In this document: positions 5,845-12,951 of the stretch, one piece after another
Numbering within the stretch: position 1 is the stretch's first letter
How the letters are laid out: each line of letters opens with the position of its first letter
Notes under the pieces: generated by a model
The model's database searches: none
What the model was told of the DNA's origin: nothing
What the model saw: the letters and a program-made list of their open reading frames with translations, nothing else
DNA from: an uncultured Bacteroidales bacterium
GTDB lineage: Bacteria > Bacteroidota > Bacteroidia > Bacteroidales > Bacteroidaceae
Assembly (NCBI GenBank): GCA_902783615.1
Contig: CACZRQ010000063.1
Coordinates: 1 to 14,961, forward strand
DNA: 14,961 bases
Direction of reading: 5' to 3'
Position numbers and translations under genes: made by a program

Positions 5845-8800
5845 TCATTCCACTGCAGGAATCTCTATCTGAGAGCCATAGCGATGATACTCGTTGGCTA
5901 TCGACTGCTCCTGAATGTACAGGGCCAGCTCTATGCGACCATCCTTGACAGGTGCCGAATGGGCAATGTACTTGTCGTGGTTGGCAGCAAACTCAGCCAC
6001 CACATCGGGCATACGAGACGAAATGACACGAACACGTCCGTAGTGCTTGATAGACTCCAGGAATGTAGCCAAGTTCTCCTTTTTCTTCTCACCCTCCAAC
6101 TGGTCGAACATCGGGTTGGCAGCATCCAATGAAACGGTCAGCTTCGTACCCACTGTCTGAGCTGCCAGCTGCACCATCTGCACCTGCTCCAAGGTCTCGT
6201 CACCAAACAGACGGAGCACCATGCCACCATCCACAGGCAGGTAACGGAACACATTCTGTTCGCCACGAATCTTTGGCTGGATATTACGGGCATGCTTGAA
6301 TTCCTTCTCATACCACTGAGCATACGACTGCTTGTAGTCAGTAGTAGAACCAGGCTTGTCGGTGATGTACATGAACTGGGCACAGTAGTTGGGTCCACCA
6401 GCCTTCAGGCCAGGGCCAAATGCCGACAACTTCATGCCACCAAACGGCTGACGGTTGACCACAGCACCCGTGATACCTCTATTTATGTACAGGTTGCCTG
6501 CCTTCACATGATTCTTCCAGTACTTCTGCTCCTGCTCGTCGAGCGACTGCAAGCCAGAGGTCAAGCCATAGTCGAGGCTATTCACCAAATCCACAGCCTC
6601 TTCCAAGGTATCGAACGGTGTAACGGCCAACAGTGGAGCAAACAACTCCGTACGGAAGGTATAGGAATCAGGCTGCACGTTGATCTTCACCGTAGGCTTC
6701 AGGATGTACTTCTTCGCATCCACAAACTCAGGAGCGATGAGCCACTCCTCATCCCCTTCCAACTGGCAAGCCTTCTCCAACTTCTCGTTGTGGTTGGTAA
6801 TCATCGGTCCCACAATGTTGCCGGCATTCCAAACGCCACCCACCTTGAGGGATGAAGCACAGTCCTTGAGCTTCTCCATGAACTCAGAATCTTCATACAC
6901 AGAGCGTTCCACCAAGAGGATAGAGCATGCCGAGCACTTCTGGCCAGCATTGCCAAAGGCAGAACGGCAAGCGTTCATGATGGCATGGTCGCGATCGCCC
7001 TTGGCAGAGAGAATCATCACGTTCTTACCACCCGTCTCGGCCGACAGAGGTATCAATGGACTGGTACGTGCAATATTCTGAGCCGTTTCCGTTCCACCCG
7101 TCAGGATGATGTGCTTGATGACAGGTGATAAAGTGAGCAACGGAGTGGCCTCATGGTTGGCGATGATCACCTGCAGCGCCTCCTTAGGCACGCCAGCCTC
7201 CCAGAACGCCTTGGCGAAGAGCCAAGCCACAGGAGCAGCAACGGTAGCAGGTTTCAGGATACAGGTATTGCCCGATGCCAAGGCAGCCACCACGCCTCCA
7301 CAAGGAATGGCACATGGGAAGTTCCAAGGCGAAAGCACCAATACCGTGCCTTTGGCTTTCATTTCAATATCGTCGAGGGCAGCATATTTCTTCATCGTGG
7401 TGGTATAGAAGCGGCAATAGTCGATGCCTTCCGACACCTCCACGTCAGCCTCCTCCACCGTCTTGCCCGTGATGGCACACATCGAGCCAATCAAGTCGCC
7501 TCGCATCTGACCCATGAGGTTGGCAGCCTTGTACATGATTTGATGACGCTCCTCGATGGTGGTGTCTCTCCAGCCACCGGCATCTGCTTCAGCAATGGCC
7601 AGTATCTGCTCCACCTGAGGCTTGTCGGCACGACTCATCTCGCACACCAGCACGTCGCCATCCTGACTGCGGTCATAGTAGCTCACCTTATCTTGATTAT
7701 ACACCAATTCTGCACCTATCTGGGTAGGTAACAGGTCGCCAGGCTTCCAGTCGCCCCACCCTGCCTGCTCGTAGTTCATCTTGCCAGAAGACTTCCACTT
7801 GTCGAAAATCTTCTCCACCCACTGCTGGTTGCAGAAACGGTCGAAGTCGGTATCCGGCTCGTTAATCATCTCATCCTGTGGTTCCTGTCCCACGTATGGC
7901 TTGTTGCGATCCTGCGTACGGGTTGGGATATGGGTGATGGTATCCTTCATGTTGTAAGCATCGATAAACTGCTGTTGCAGATCCTTCCACTCCTTGGTAT
8001 CAGGCTTCAGCGAGAACGAATGCGTCAGGAAGTTGTCGGGAGCCGTGTTCTCATCCATACGGCGAACCAGATAAGAGATGGCATTCAGGAAGTGCTCCTT
8101 CTTCACCACTGGCGTATAGAGAATCACGTGGTTGCCCAGTTTACGCTGAGCCCTCCACACATGGTTGGCCATACCTTCCAGCATCTCGAAGCAGAAGCAG
8201 TCCTTCGGGGTCTGATACATCTGCGTGAGCAGGTAGGCATACGAGATGGTGAACAGGTTGTGCGAAGCCATACCGATGTGGAGCACCTTGGCATTCTCGG
8301 GCTTCAAGCCACGTTCAATCAGGTGCAGGTAGTTGGCATCCACCTCGGTCTTGTTCGGACGCACGGGGTTAGGCCATCCACGCAAGTCGCTCACAATGTT
8401 CTCCATATCCAGGTTGCAACCCTTCACGCTGCGCATCTTGATGGGCGAGCCACCAGCAGCCACACGGGCACGGGCAAACTCCAGCAACTCGGTCTGGAAA
8501 TCCCAGGCATCAGGCAGATAAGACTGTACCACGATGCCAGCCTCGTAGTTCTTGAACTGAGGCGGTGAGAGCACGTCCTTGAAGAGTTTCATGGTAAGGT
8601 GAGCATCCTTGTATTCCTCCATGTCGAGGTTGATGAACTTAGGCTTCGTCACCCCTTCGGCATCGGTGTAAGGATGGTCGATGGCAGTCTGATACAGTTC
8701 CGACATACGGCGAATCAGTTCTGGGAAGCATTCCTTGTAGTTCAAGGCATGCGTCTGGGCATAGATACCTGAAATCTTCACAGAGATATAGTTGATATCG

Positions 8801-9324
8801 GGCTCCTTTAGGGCTTCCAAGTAAGAATAGTAACGCTTGTCGGCCTCGCCATCACCCAGCACCACCTCTCCTAACAGGTTGACATTCTGCCCAATGTTCT
8901 GCTTGAAGCGGGTAGCCAAGTGTTCCGTGAGATGCGGACGGGCTGCATCGATGATCACACGACTGGTGTCGCGACGCAGGCGCCACTTGATGATGGGCAC
9001 AGCCACCCAATTGAACAAAGGCTTGTAGGCAAACCACTGGTACATCTTGAAGAGAAAGTGGTCCCACGTTCCTAAGAACTTGGGGATTCCGTACTGGTCA
9101 ATCAGCTCCTTCACTCGCAAGGCCAGCTTCTGGGTATCCCTCACCTGACTGGTTTCATCGAGCATGCGCACGATGAATTTCTTGTCGCTAGGTGTGGTCA
9201 CCATCGTACCATACATGTGTTGTTCTTCCTTTTCGGTTTTCGTGAGACCCGAATAACTCTCGTCGTACAGTTTCCTCATCCATGAGAAAACCTCATCGAC
9301 AGTTGGCATTTTCTGTTCGGTCAT
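5845..9324 (-). CDS. putA: Bifunctional proline dehydrogenase / L-glutamate-gamma-semialdehyde dehydrogenase (PutA)
   Basis: This 1159-residue enzyme oxidises proline to glutamate in two steps and passes electrons from flavin to quinone and NAD. The proline dehydrogenase domain spans about residues 100-450 and keeps the substrate motif YLVRR (Tyr418, Arg421, Arg422). The aldehyde dehydrogenase domain spans about 550-1015, with Asn668 in SPWNFP, general base Glu763 in AETGGKN, and nucleophile Cys797 in FGNAGQKC. The Glu-Cys spacing of 34 is typical. The C-terminal region (about 1030-1159) ends with SIANEYHRYG, resembling the conserved tail of PutA proteins with an extra C-terminal domain. There is no N-terminal ribbon-helix-helix, so it should not repress its own gene. 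The ATG at 9324 (MTEQKMPTVDEV) is preferred over a TTG at 9363, because that TTG lies inside the promoter -7 box. Confidence 0.94.
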   Translation of the reverse strand: MTEQKMPTVDEVFSWMRKLYDESYSGLTKTEKEEQHMYGTMVTTPSDKKFIVRMLDETSQVRDTQKLALRVKELIDQYGIPKFLGTWDHFLFKMYQWFAYKPLFNWVAVPIIKWRLRRDTSRVIIDAARPHLTEHLATRFKQNIGQNVNLLGEVVLGDGEADKRYYSYLEALKEPDINYISVKISGIYAQTHALNYKECFPELIRRMSELYQTAIDHPYTDAEGVTKPKFINLDMEEYKDAHLTMKLFKDVLSPPQFKNYEAGIVVQSYLPDAWDFQTELLEFARARVAAGGSPIKMRSVKGCNLDMENIVSDLRGWPNPVRPNKTEVDANYLHLIERGLKPENAKVLHIGMASHNLFTISYAYLLTQMYQTPKDCFCFEMLEGMANHVWRAQRKLGNHVILYTPVVKKEHFLNAISYLVRRMDENTAPDNFLTHSFSLKPDTKEWKDLQQQFIDAYNMKDTITHIPTRTQDRNKPYVGQEPQDEMINEPDTDFDRFCNQQWVEKIFDKWKSSGKMNYEQAGWGDWKPGDLLPTQIGAELVYNQDKVSYYDRSQDGDVLVCEMSRADKPQVEQILAIAEADAGGWRDTTIEERHQIMYKAANLMGQMRGDLIGSMCAITGKTVEEADVEVSEGIDYCRFYTTTMKKYAALDDIEMKAKGTVLVLSPWNFPCAIPCGGVVAALASGNTCILKPATVAAPVAWLFAKAFWEAGVPKEALQVIIANHEATPLLTLSPVIKHIILTGGTETAQNIARTSPLIPLSAETGGKNVMILSAKGDRDHAIMNACRSAFGNAGQKCSACSILLVERSVYEDSEFMEKLKDCASSLKVGGVWNAGNIVGPMITNHNEKLEKACQLEGDEEWLIAPEFVDAKKYILKPTVKINVQPDSYTFRTELFAPLLAVTPFDTLEEAVDLVNSLDYGLTSGLQSLDEQEQKYWKNHVKAGNLYINRGITGAVVNRQPFGGMKLSAFGPGLKAGGPNYCAQFMYITDKPGSTTDYKQSYAQWYEKEFKHARNIQPKIRGEQNVFRYLPVDGGMVLRLFGDETLEQVQMVQLAAQTVGTKLTVSLDAANPMFDQLEGEKKKENLATFLESIKHYGRVRVISSRMPDVVAEFAANHDKYIAHSAPVKDGRIELALYIQEQSIANEYHRYGSQIEIPAVE

Positions 9325-9360
9325 AGATTTAAAGTTTGGTTCATTTTTTGTTTTATGCTT

Positions 9361-9368
9361 CAAATGTA
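9361..9368 (-). promoter_or_regulatory. -7 promoter box for putA
   Basis: The minus strand reads TACATTTG, matching TAnnTTTG. A start near 9357 gives a leader of about 33 nt to the ATG at 9324. No convincing TTTG at -33 is seen. The box settles the choice of start codon for putA. Confidence 0.6.
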
Positions 9369-9453
9369 GTGCATTTTTTTCGTATAACCATAACTTTATC
9401 TACTTATTTTTATAATAGGTGTCGAAAAAAGTCGAAAAATATTTGCAAAATAA

Positions 9454-9485
9454 TTTGGTTTATTTTATAAACTTATTTATCTTTG
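9454..9485 (+). promoter_or_regulatory. Promoter of the Ntn hydrolase operon
   Basis: TTTG at 9454-9457, a 20-bp spacer, and TATCTTTG at 9478-9485 give a full two-box Bacteroidota promoter, one of the two best matches in the window. Transcription should start near 9489, about 39 nt before the ATG at 9528. A short direct repeat GTCGAAAAA lies just upstream (9421-9439). Confidence 0.75.
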
Positions 9486-9527
9486 CATCGTGATTAAACA
9501 TGGAACCAATTTTAAAACATACTTATT

Positions 9528-10553
9528 ATGAAGAAAGCATTACTCATCATCGTCGTTGTTTTGGTAGCCATTGTGGGCTTGTTCCTCTATGGAGGCTACC
9601 AGATGTTCAACCAGGAAATCGCTGCCATGCGGTCGGTTCAGGAAGTGCGCAAGGGTGTTTATACCCTTCACTACAAGGGAGACTACGGATTCAAGGGCTT
9701 CCTGGAACAGGGAGGTGCCAAGACCGATGCCGAGATGGCCACCTACATTGCCGGCTTCCTTTCTCATGGGTACTACAAGCCCAACGTGACAACCCCCGAA
9801 GGGGGATGCACCACGGTGAGTGGAGGCAACCTGTTTGCCCGAAACTTCGACTGGGATCAGAAAGGCAACTTGATGATTCTGCACACCGAACCAGCCGACG
9901 GCTATGCATCCATCGCCACCAGCAACCTGTCGTTCCTGGGATTTGGCGTCAATTGGGCACCATCCAGCACGTACGAGAAGATGATGGCCATCGCATCAGT
10001 CTATGTACCCTTGGATGGCATGAACGAGAAGGGTCTTTGTGTGGCCGACCTGATTGAGATTGATGGCGACATCGATGTGCCCGACACAGACAAGCCCGAC
10101 CTGACCATCGTAGGCGCGATACGACTGGTATTGGACTATGCAGCCACTGTGGAGGAAGCCGTGCAACTGCTCTCGCAATACGATGTATTCCCATCAGTGA
10201 GCCTCATGCACCATCTCTCACTGAGCGATCGAAACGGACATAGCGTAGTGGTGGAATGGAAGCATGGAGAGTTGAAGGCAACCCCCACACAGTTGGTTAC
10301 CAACCATTGTCTGAGCGAGGTGGGCGACAGTGAAGACATCGCAGAATCACAACGTCGCTTCAACATGCTCAATGCCGACTATCTGCCTGTGGCAGGCAAC
10401 GACCAAGCTCAACAGGCCATTCAGGCAGCCAGCTATCAGGGTGAAACACTGTGGACGGTCATCTTCGACCAGCAGGCTCTCACCTCCACCCATTACTTTG
10501 ATTGCCAGTGGGATAATCCGTTGACAAACTCATTAACTAACAATAATAATTAA
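9528..10553 (+). CDS. Membrane-anchored Ntn amide hydrolase (C45/C59, acyltransferase/choloylglycine hydrolase-like)
   Basis: This 341-residue protein starts with an uncleaved membrane anchor (hydrophobic residues 4-24) and then a stretch up to residue 93. GGCTTVSGG follows, with Cys94 as the predicted N-terminal nucleophile. In Ntn hydrolases of the isopenicillin N acyltransferase/choloylglycine hydrolase group the chain is cut just before this Cys, and GCTT recalls the acyltransferase processing site. Other family marks are ARNFDWD (104-110), GMNEKGL (164-170) and VTNH with Asn259. It should cleave a linear amide such as an N-acyl amino acid, bile-salt-like conjugate or lactam side chain; the substrate is unknown. 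The active domain should face the periplasm. It heads an operon, 25 bp before the membrane-protein gene, with an excellent promoter. The Asn-rich tail is odd and probably a disordered end. Confidence 0.8.
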   Translation: MKKALLIIVVVLVAIVGLFLYGGYQMFNQEIAAMRSVQEVRKGVYTLHYKGDYGFKGFLEQGGAKTDAEMATYIAGFLSHGYYKPNVTTPEGGCTTVSGGNLFARNFDWDQKGNLMILHTEPADGYASIATSNLSFLGFGVNWAPSSTYEKMMAIASVYVPLDGMNEKGLCVADLIEIDGDIDVPDTDKPDLTIVGAIRLVLDYAATVEEAVQLLSQYDVFPSVSLMHHLSLSDRNGHSVVVEWKHGELKATPTQLVTNHCLSEVGDSEDIAESQRRFNMLNADYLPVAGNDQAQQAIQAASYQGETLWTVIFDQQALTSTHYFDCQWDNPLTNSLTNNNN

Positions 10554-10564
10554 CTTTACTTATG

Positions 10565-10571
10565 AAAGGAG
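10565..10571 (+). promoter_or_regulatory. Strong Shine-Dalgarno site for the membrane-protein gene
   Basis: AAAGGAG lies 7 bases before the ATG at 10579. Most other starts in this window lack such a site, as is normal for Bacteroidota. A tiny out-of-frame reading frame of 12 codons (10562-10600) begins just before this site and overlaps the gene start; it could modulate access but may be chance. Confidence 0.7.
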
Positions 10572-10578
10572 AAACAGT

Positions 10579-11196
10579 ATGGAAACAAACAATGAAATGA
10601 CTGTAGAACGCAGTTTGGAAATCATCAGCAGGCACATTGAACAAAGCCGCAAGGACATCACCAAAAACGCAGGTTTGCCCATGATCCTATGGGGCGTAAT
10701 GACCATCGTAACAGGTTGCATCGTAGGCTATATGTGGAAAACAACAGGCTCAGCCAACTGGAACTTCCTGTGGTTCTTCATGGCCATCATCGGTTGGGTC
10801 ATCATGCTCTGGATGAGCCACAAGGAGAAACGCAAGAAACTGCCCGTCACCTTCATGTCGCAAGTCATGAGTTCTCTCTGGTTAGCCTTTGGCATCTTCG
10901 CCTCAGCGTTAGCAATCCTGCTGTATGTAGTGGCTCCGTTTGCCTTCAGCACCTGGATTGTGTACATCAGCTACACACCCATCATCATCCTGCTGGTTGG
11001 GGTATGCACCACAGCTACCGGACTGATTCTGAAGCAGGGATGGATTACGGCTGGGGGCATCATCGGAGGATTGGCAGGAGCAGCTTTGGCCTACAGCCTG
11101 CCTGGGCCTTACGAGGCATTTGTGATGGCTGGCGTAGCCCTGGTCACATTGTTGATCCCAGGTATTATGATTAACGGGAGGAAAGATTATGTTTAA
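10579..11196 (+). CDS. Polytopic inner-membrane protein of unknown function, paired with a winged-helix regulator
   Basis: The 205 residues open with a charged, probably amphipathic helix (about 8-30, SLEIISRHIEQSRKDITKN). About six hydrophobic segments follow near residues 33-52, 62-80, 98-117, 123-150, 153-172 and 176-198. No enzyme or transporter motif is visible. The layout, a short helical head then LPMILWG at the first membrane span, resembles a widespread Bacteroidota family of unknown role that I recall only by pattern. The gene ends inside the start of the next one (8-bp overlap), so the two are translationally coupled. This links the protein to the regulator, which may control it or sense its state. 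It has a strong Shine-Dalgarno site. Confidence 0.7.
   Translation: METNNEMTVERSLEIISRHIEQSRKDITKNAGLPMILWGVMTIVTGCIVGYMWKTTGSANWNFLWFFMAIIGWVIMLWMSHKEKRKKLPVTFMSQVMSSLWLAFGIFASALAILLYVVAPFAFSTWIVYISYTPIIILLVGVCTTATGLILKQGWITAGGIIGGLAGAALAYSLPGPYEAFVMAGVALVTLLIPGIMINGRKDYV
11176..11181 (+). promoter_or_regulatory. Strong Shine-Dalgarno site for the regulator gene
   Basis: GGGAGG lies 7 bases before the ATG at 11189, inside the end of the preceding gene. Together with the overlapping stop and start it allows efficient coupled translation. It is the second canonical site in the same operon. Confidence 0.7.
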
Positions 11197-11482
11197 GCCA
11201 TTAGACCCCATCTTGCATTCCGAGCTCCGACTGGCCGTGATGTCGCTGCTCTTGGGTGTGGAGGAAGCCGACTTCACCTACATCAAGGAACAGACTGGGG
11301 CCACGGCCGGCAATCTGAGTGTGCAGATCGACAAGCTCACCACAGCCGGCTATGTGGAGGTCGAGAAGAAGTTTGTTGGCAAACGGCCCTGCACCACCTG
11401 CCGCATCACCCAGAAAGGTGTAGAGGCCTTCGATCAATACGTCAATGACCTGAAATCCTACTTGAAGCCCAAGAAGAAATAA
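11189..11482 (+). CDS. Small winged-helix transcriptional regulator (HTH_34/MarR-like)
   Basis: This 97-residue protein is essentially one winged-helix domain. It has a first helix with LRLAVMSLLL, a DFTYIKEQTGATAGNLSVQIDKL helix-turn-helix where TAGNLSVQIDKL is the recognition helix, then TTAGYVEVEKKF and a TTCRITQKG wing. A short helical tail ends in Lys-rich residues. The match is to small single-domain regulators of the HTH_34 group, which bind DNA as dimers. No metal or ligand site is obvious; the lone Cys pair is not a clear binding site. It overlaps the upstream gene by 8 bp and ends the operon, so repression of its own operon is the simplest guess. No operator was recognised upstream of 9528 with confidence. 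Confidence 0.85.
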   Translation: MFKPLDPILHSELRLAVMSLLLGVEEADFTYIKEQTGATAGNLSVQIDKLTTAGYVEVEKKFVGKRPCTTCRITQKGVEAFDQYVNDLKSYLKPKKK

Positions 11483-11544
11483 AGGGATTAAAAGTTCTGA
11501 TAGTGTTCAAAAAAATAGAGTAGGGTTTCAAAAATTGGGATACA

Positions 11545-11558
11545 TATTGCATGCAATA
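11545..11558. repeat. Perfect 14-bp palindrome in convergent spacer
   Basis: TATTGCATGCAATA reads the same on both strands. It lies 62 bp after the regulator stop and directly before the hairpin cluster. It could be a dimer binding site, a transposon target relic, or the edge of the repeat element. Confidence 0.55.
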
Positions 11559-11560
11559 CA

Positions 11561-11619
11561 TGACGCTGAAAGCGTCACCGTATAATAGCCGTGGGTGCCG
11601 GCAACGCCGGTACCTACGG
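11561..11619 (+). repeat. REP-like element: two tandem stem-loops
   Basis: The first hairpin is TGACGCT-GAA-AGCGTCA (11561-11577), a perfect 7-bp stem. The second is a 14-bp stem (11589-11602 with 11606-11619) around loop AAC. It has two G-T positions (11593/11615 and 11597/11611) that pair as G-U in plus-strand RNA but would be A-C mismatches on the minus strand. The style, a GCTGAAAGC hairpin followed by a GC-rich one, resembles interspersed intergenic palindromes I recall from Bacteroidales, which may be moved by REP-associated tyrosine transposases. No transposase is in this window. Confidence 0.6.
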
Positions 11620-11642
11620 ATAATTCGGATAATATAATAATC

Positions 11643-11715
11643 GACTCTGAAAGATCCTATCGCAGAGTCCCCAAACAGGATACTGACACAGGGGTGGCGA
11701 TTACGCCATCCCCTG
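11643..11715. repeat. Two further stem-loops continuing the hairpin cluster
   Basis: GACTCTG (11643-11649) pairs with CAGAGTC (11663-11669); inside, GAT and ATC can extend the stem past an internal loop. CAGGGGTGGCG (11689-11699) pairs with CGCCA-T-CCCCTG (11704-11715) around loop ATTA, giving 11 pairs with one bulged T. Neither is followed by a T-run, so they are poor classical terminators, though they may block read-through between the convergent operons or stabilise 3' ends. Confidence 0.6.
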
Positions 11716-11770
11716 ATGGAAGCAGACTGTAGTTTCTCTTTCCTCCTCCCATATCCCCCAATTTCCTCTT

Positions 11771-12943
11771 TCAATCGATGACAATTTCTTTGTCTAACAG
11801 CTCGAGGCCATGGGTTTGGATGTCGCCATTTATGGCATTGATGAGCCACTGGGGGATGCTGCCATAACCATTTCGATCCTCGAAGAAGATGTAGGGGATG
11901 CTGGTGATGGCATGGAAGGTGAAACCTTTGTCGATGAACGACTCGAAGTTGTCCCAAATGAAGATGCCACAACCTGGGATGCTGGCCTGCATGTCGGCAA
12001 CTGTCTTCTTGAGGTTCTGCTGCATTCTCTTGGCATCAGGGATGGCCAGTTTGCGGAAATGTCCCTCGTTGAGATATACCTGGAACTTGGAGAGCTCCAC
12101 ATCACGTGCAGAGCATCCGAAAAGGATCTTCACCTTGTTGCCCCGATGCTGATAGAGTGCCTTGAGGCCATCGACCATGATGTTGTCGGACACCAAAGAA
12201 TTGGCAATCACTTCAGGTGCCTTCCACATGTCGCGAGCCACCTCTGGCCATTTGTCGGTCAGCAGCACTGAGCTATCCACAAACACGGTAACATTTTGCG
12301 TTTCCAGGAATTGATCCATTACATCGTCGGCCAACAGAGAAGCCCCGAATCCTCCTGCACTGGAGCCTGTGATGAGAAGTGTTTCAGGATTGCCCACATA
12401 GGGTTTCATCTTTTCCAGGATGGAACGGTAGTTGGTGAAGCCATGATGCCTCAGCACCTCATTCTTACCCTCTAAGCTGACATAAGGATAGTCGCCTGTG
12501 CCAATGTGGAAATCGCCCGTGAAATAAGGGATGGCCACAATGCTCCAGTCCTTGAAGGGGTTGTCGCTGCTCTGGTTGCAGATGCCCAAGCGCACGATGT
12601 AGTCGTAATGCGGATCCACGTCGGAATAGAAGCCTTCGTTGGGAGAAACCGAGAAGCCCCTAGCTGCCATATAGGGGTCGATGCTCACGCCTCCACCGTA
12701 GAAATAGACCATGAGTTTGTTTTCCTTGCCTTTGCGATATAAGCCATGCAAGGGTTCTCCACTGGCACACACGGCATTGGAGGTGGGCACAGCATACCAT
12801 TTGCCCACCTCGGGTGATTCCACCAGCTCAGGGAACTCGGTACTGACAAAATAGGCGTAGGATGCCCAAAGGCCTATGAATAGCAGTACCACAATGAGTA
12901 CCAAGAATAATAGGATCTTTAATAGCTTCTTCAGTATTTTCAT
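11771..12943 (-). CDS. Membrane-anchored pectin-acetylesterase-family hydrolase
   Basis: This 390-residue protein has a Lys-rich start and one membrane segment (about 10-32), then a large extracytoplasmic domain. Family marks of the pectin acetylesterase/Notum alpha-beta hydrolases are YFYGGGVSID (80-89), IPYFTGDFHIGTGD (138-151) and GSSAGGFG (193-200) with Ser195 as nucleophile. Likely acid and base are Asp281 and His344 by position, which is inference. Known members remove acetyl groups from pectin or, in animals, acyl groups from Wnt. The anchor implies action in the periplasm on imported oligosaccharides or on cell-surface material. It follows the GH43 gene by 8 bp on the same strand, so both are probably co-transcribed. 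The acetyl-ester substrate is not proven, and other ester bonds are possible. Confidence 0.82.
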   Translation of the reverse strand: MKILKKLLKILLFLVLIVVLLFIGLWASYAYFVSTEFPELVESPEVGKWYAVPTSNAVCASGEPLHGLYRKGKENKLMVYFYGGGVSIDPYMAARGFSVSPNEGFYSDVDPHYDYIVRLGICNQSSDNPFKDWSIVAIPYFTGDFHIGTGDYPYVSLEGKNEVLRHHGFTNYRSILEKMKPYVGNPETLLITGSSAGGFGASLLADDVMDQFLETQNVTVFVDSSVLLTDKWPEVARDMWKAPEVIANSLVSDNIMVDGLKALYQHRGNKVKILFGCSARDVELSKFQVYLNEGHFRKLAIPDAKRMQQNLKKTVADMQASIPGCGIFIWDNFESFIDKGFTFHAITSIPYIFFEDRNGYGSIPQWLINAINGDIQTHGLELLDKEIVID

Positions 12944-12951
12944 AATGTATC

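Noticed and set aside
7153..8568. Several plus-strand open frames of 100-212 codons opposite putA
   Set aside because: They are a by-product of the GC-rich third positions of putA and resemble no protein family.
9500..10057. Open frame starting at 9500 in another frame over the amidase start
   Set aside because: The amidase frame has an anchor and full family motifs; this one is Arg/His/Cys-rich shadow sequence.
10562..10600. Upstream 12-codon peptide before the membrane-protein gene
   Set aside because: It has no ribosome site and no recognisable attenuation pattern; its ATG is more simply chance next to the Shine-Dalgarno site of the real gene.
11643..11715. Intrinsic terminators for the two convergent operons
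   Set aside because: The stems are good but no T-run follows on either strand, unlike the clear terminator at 5810-5841.
11483..11770. Short coding gene in the hairpin-rich spacer
   Set aside because: No open frame with a credible start fits; the region is explained by stem-loops and a pyrimidine tract.
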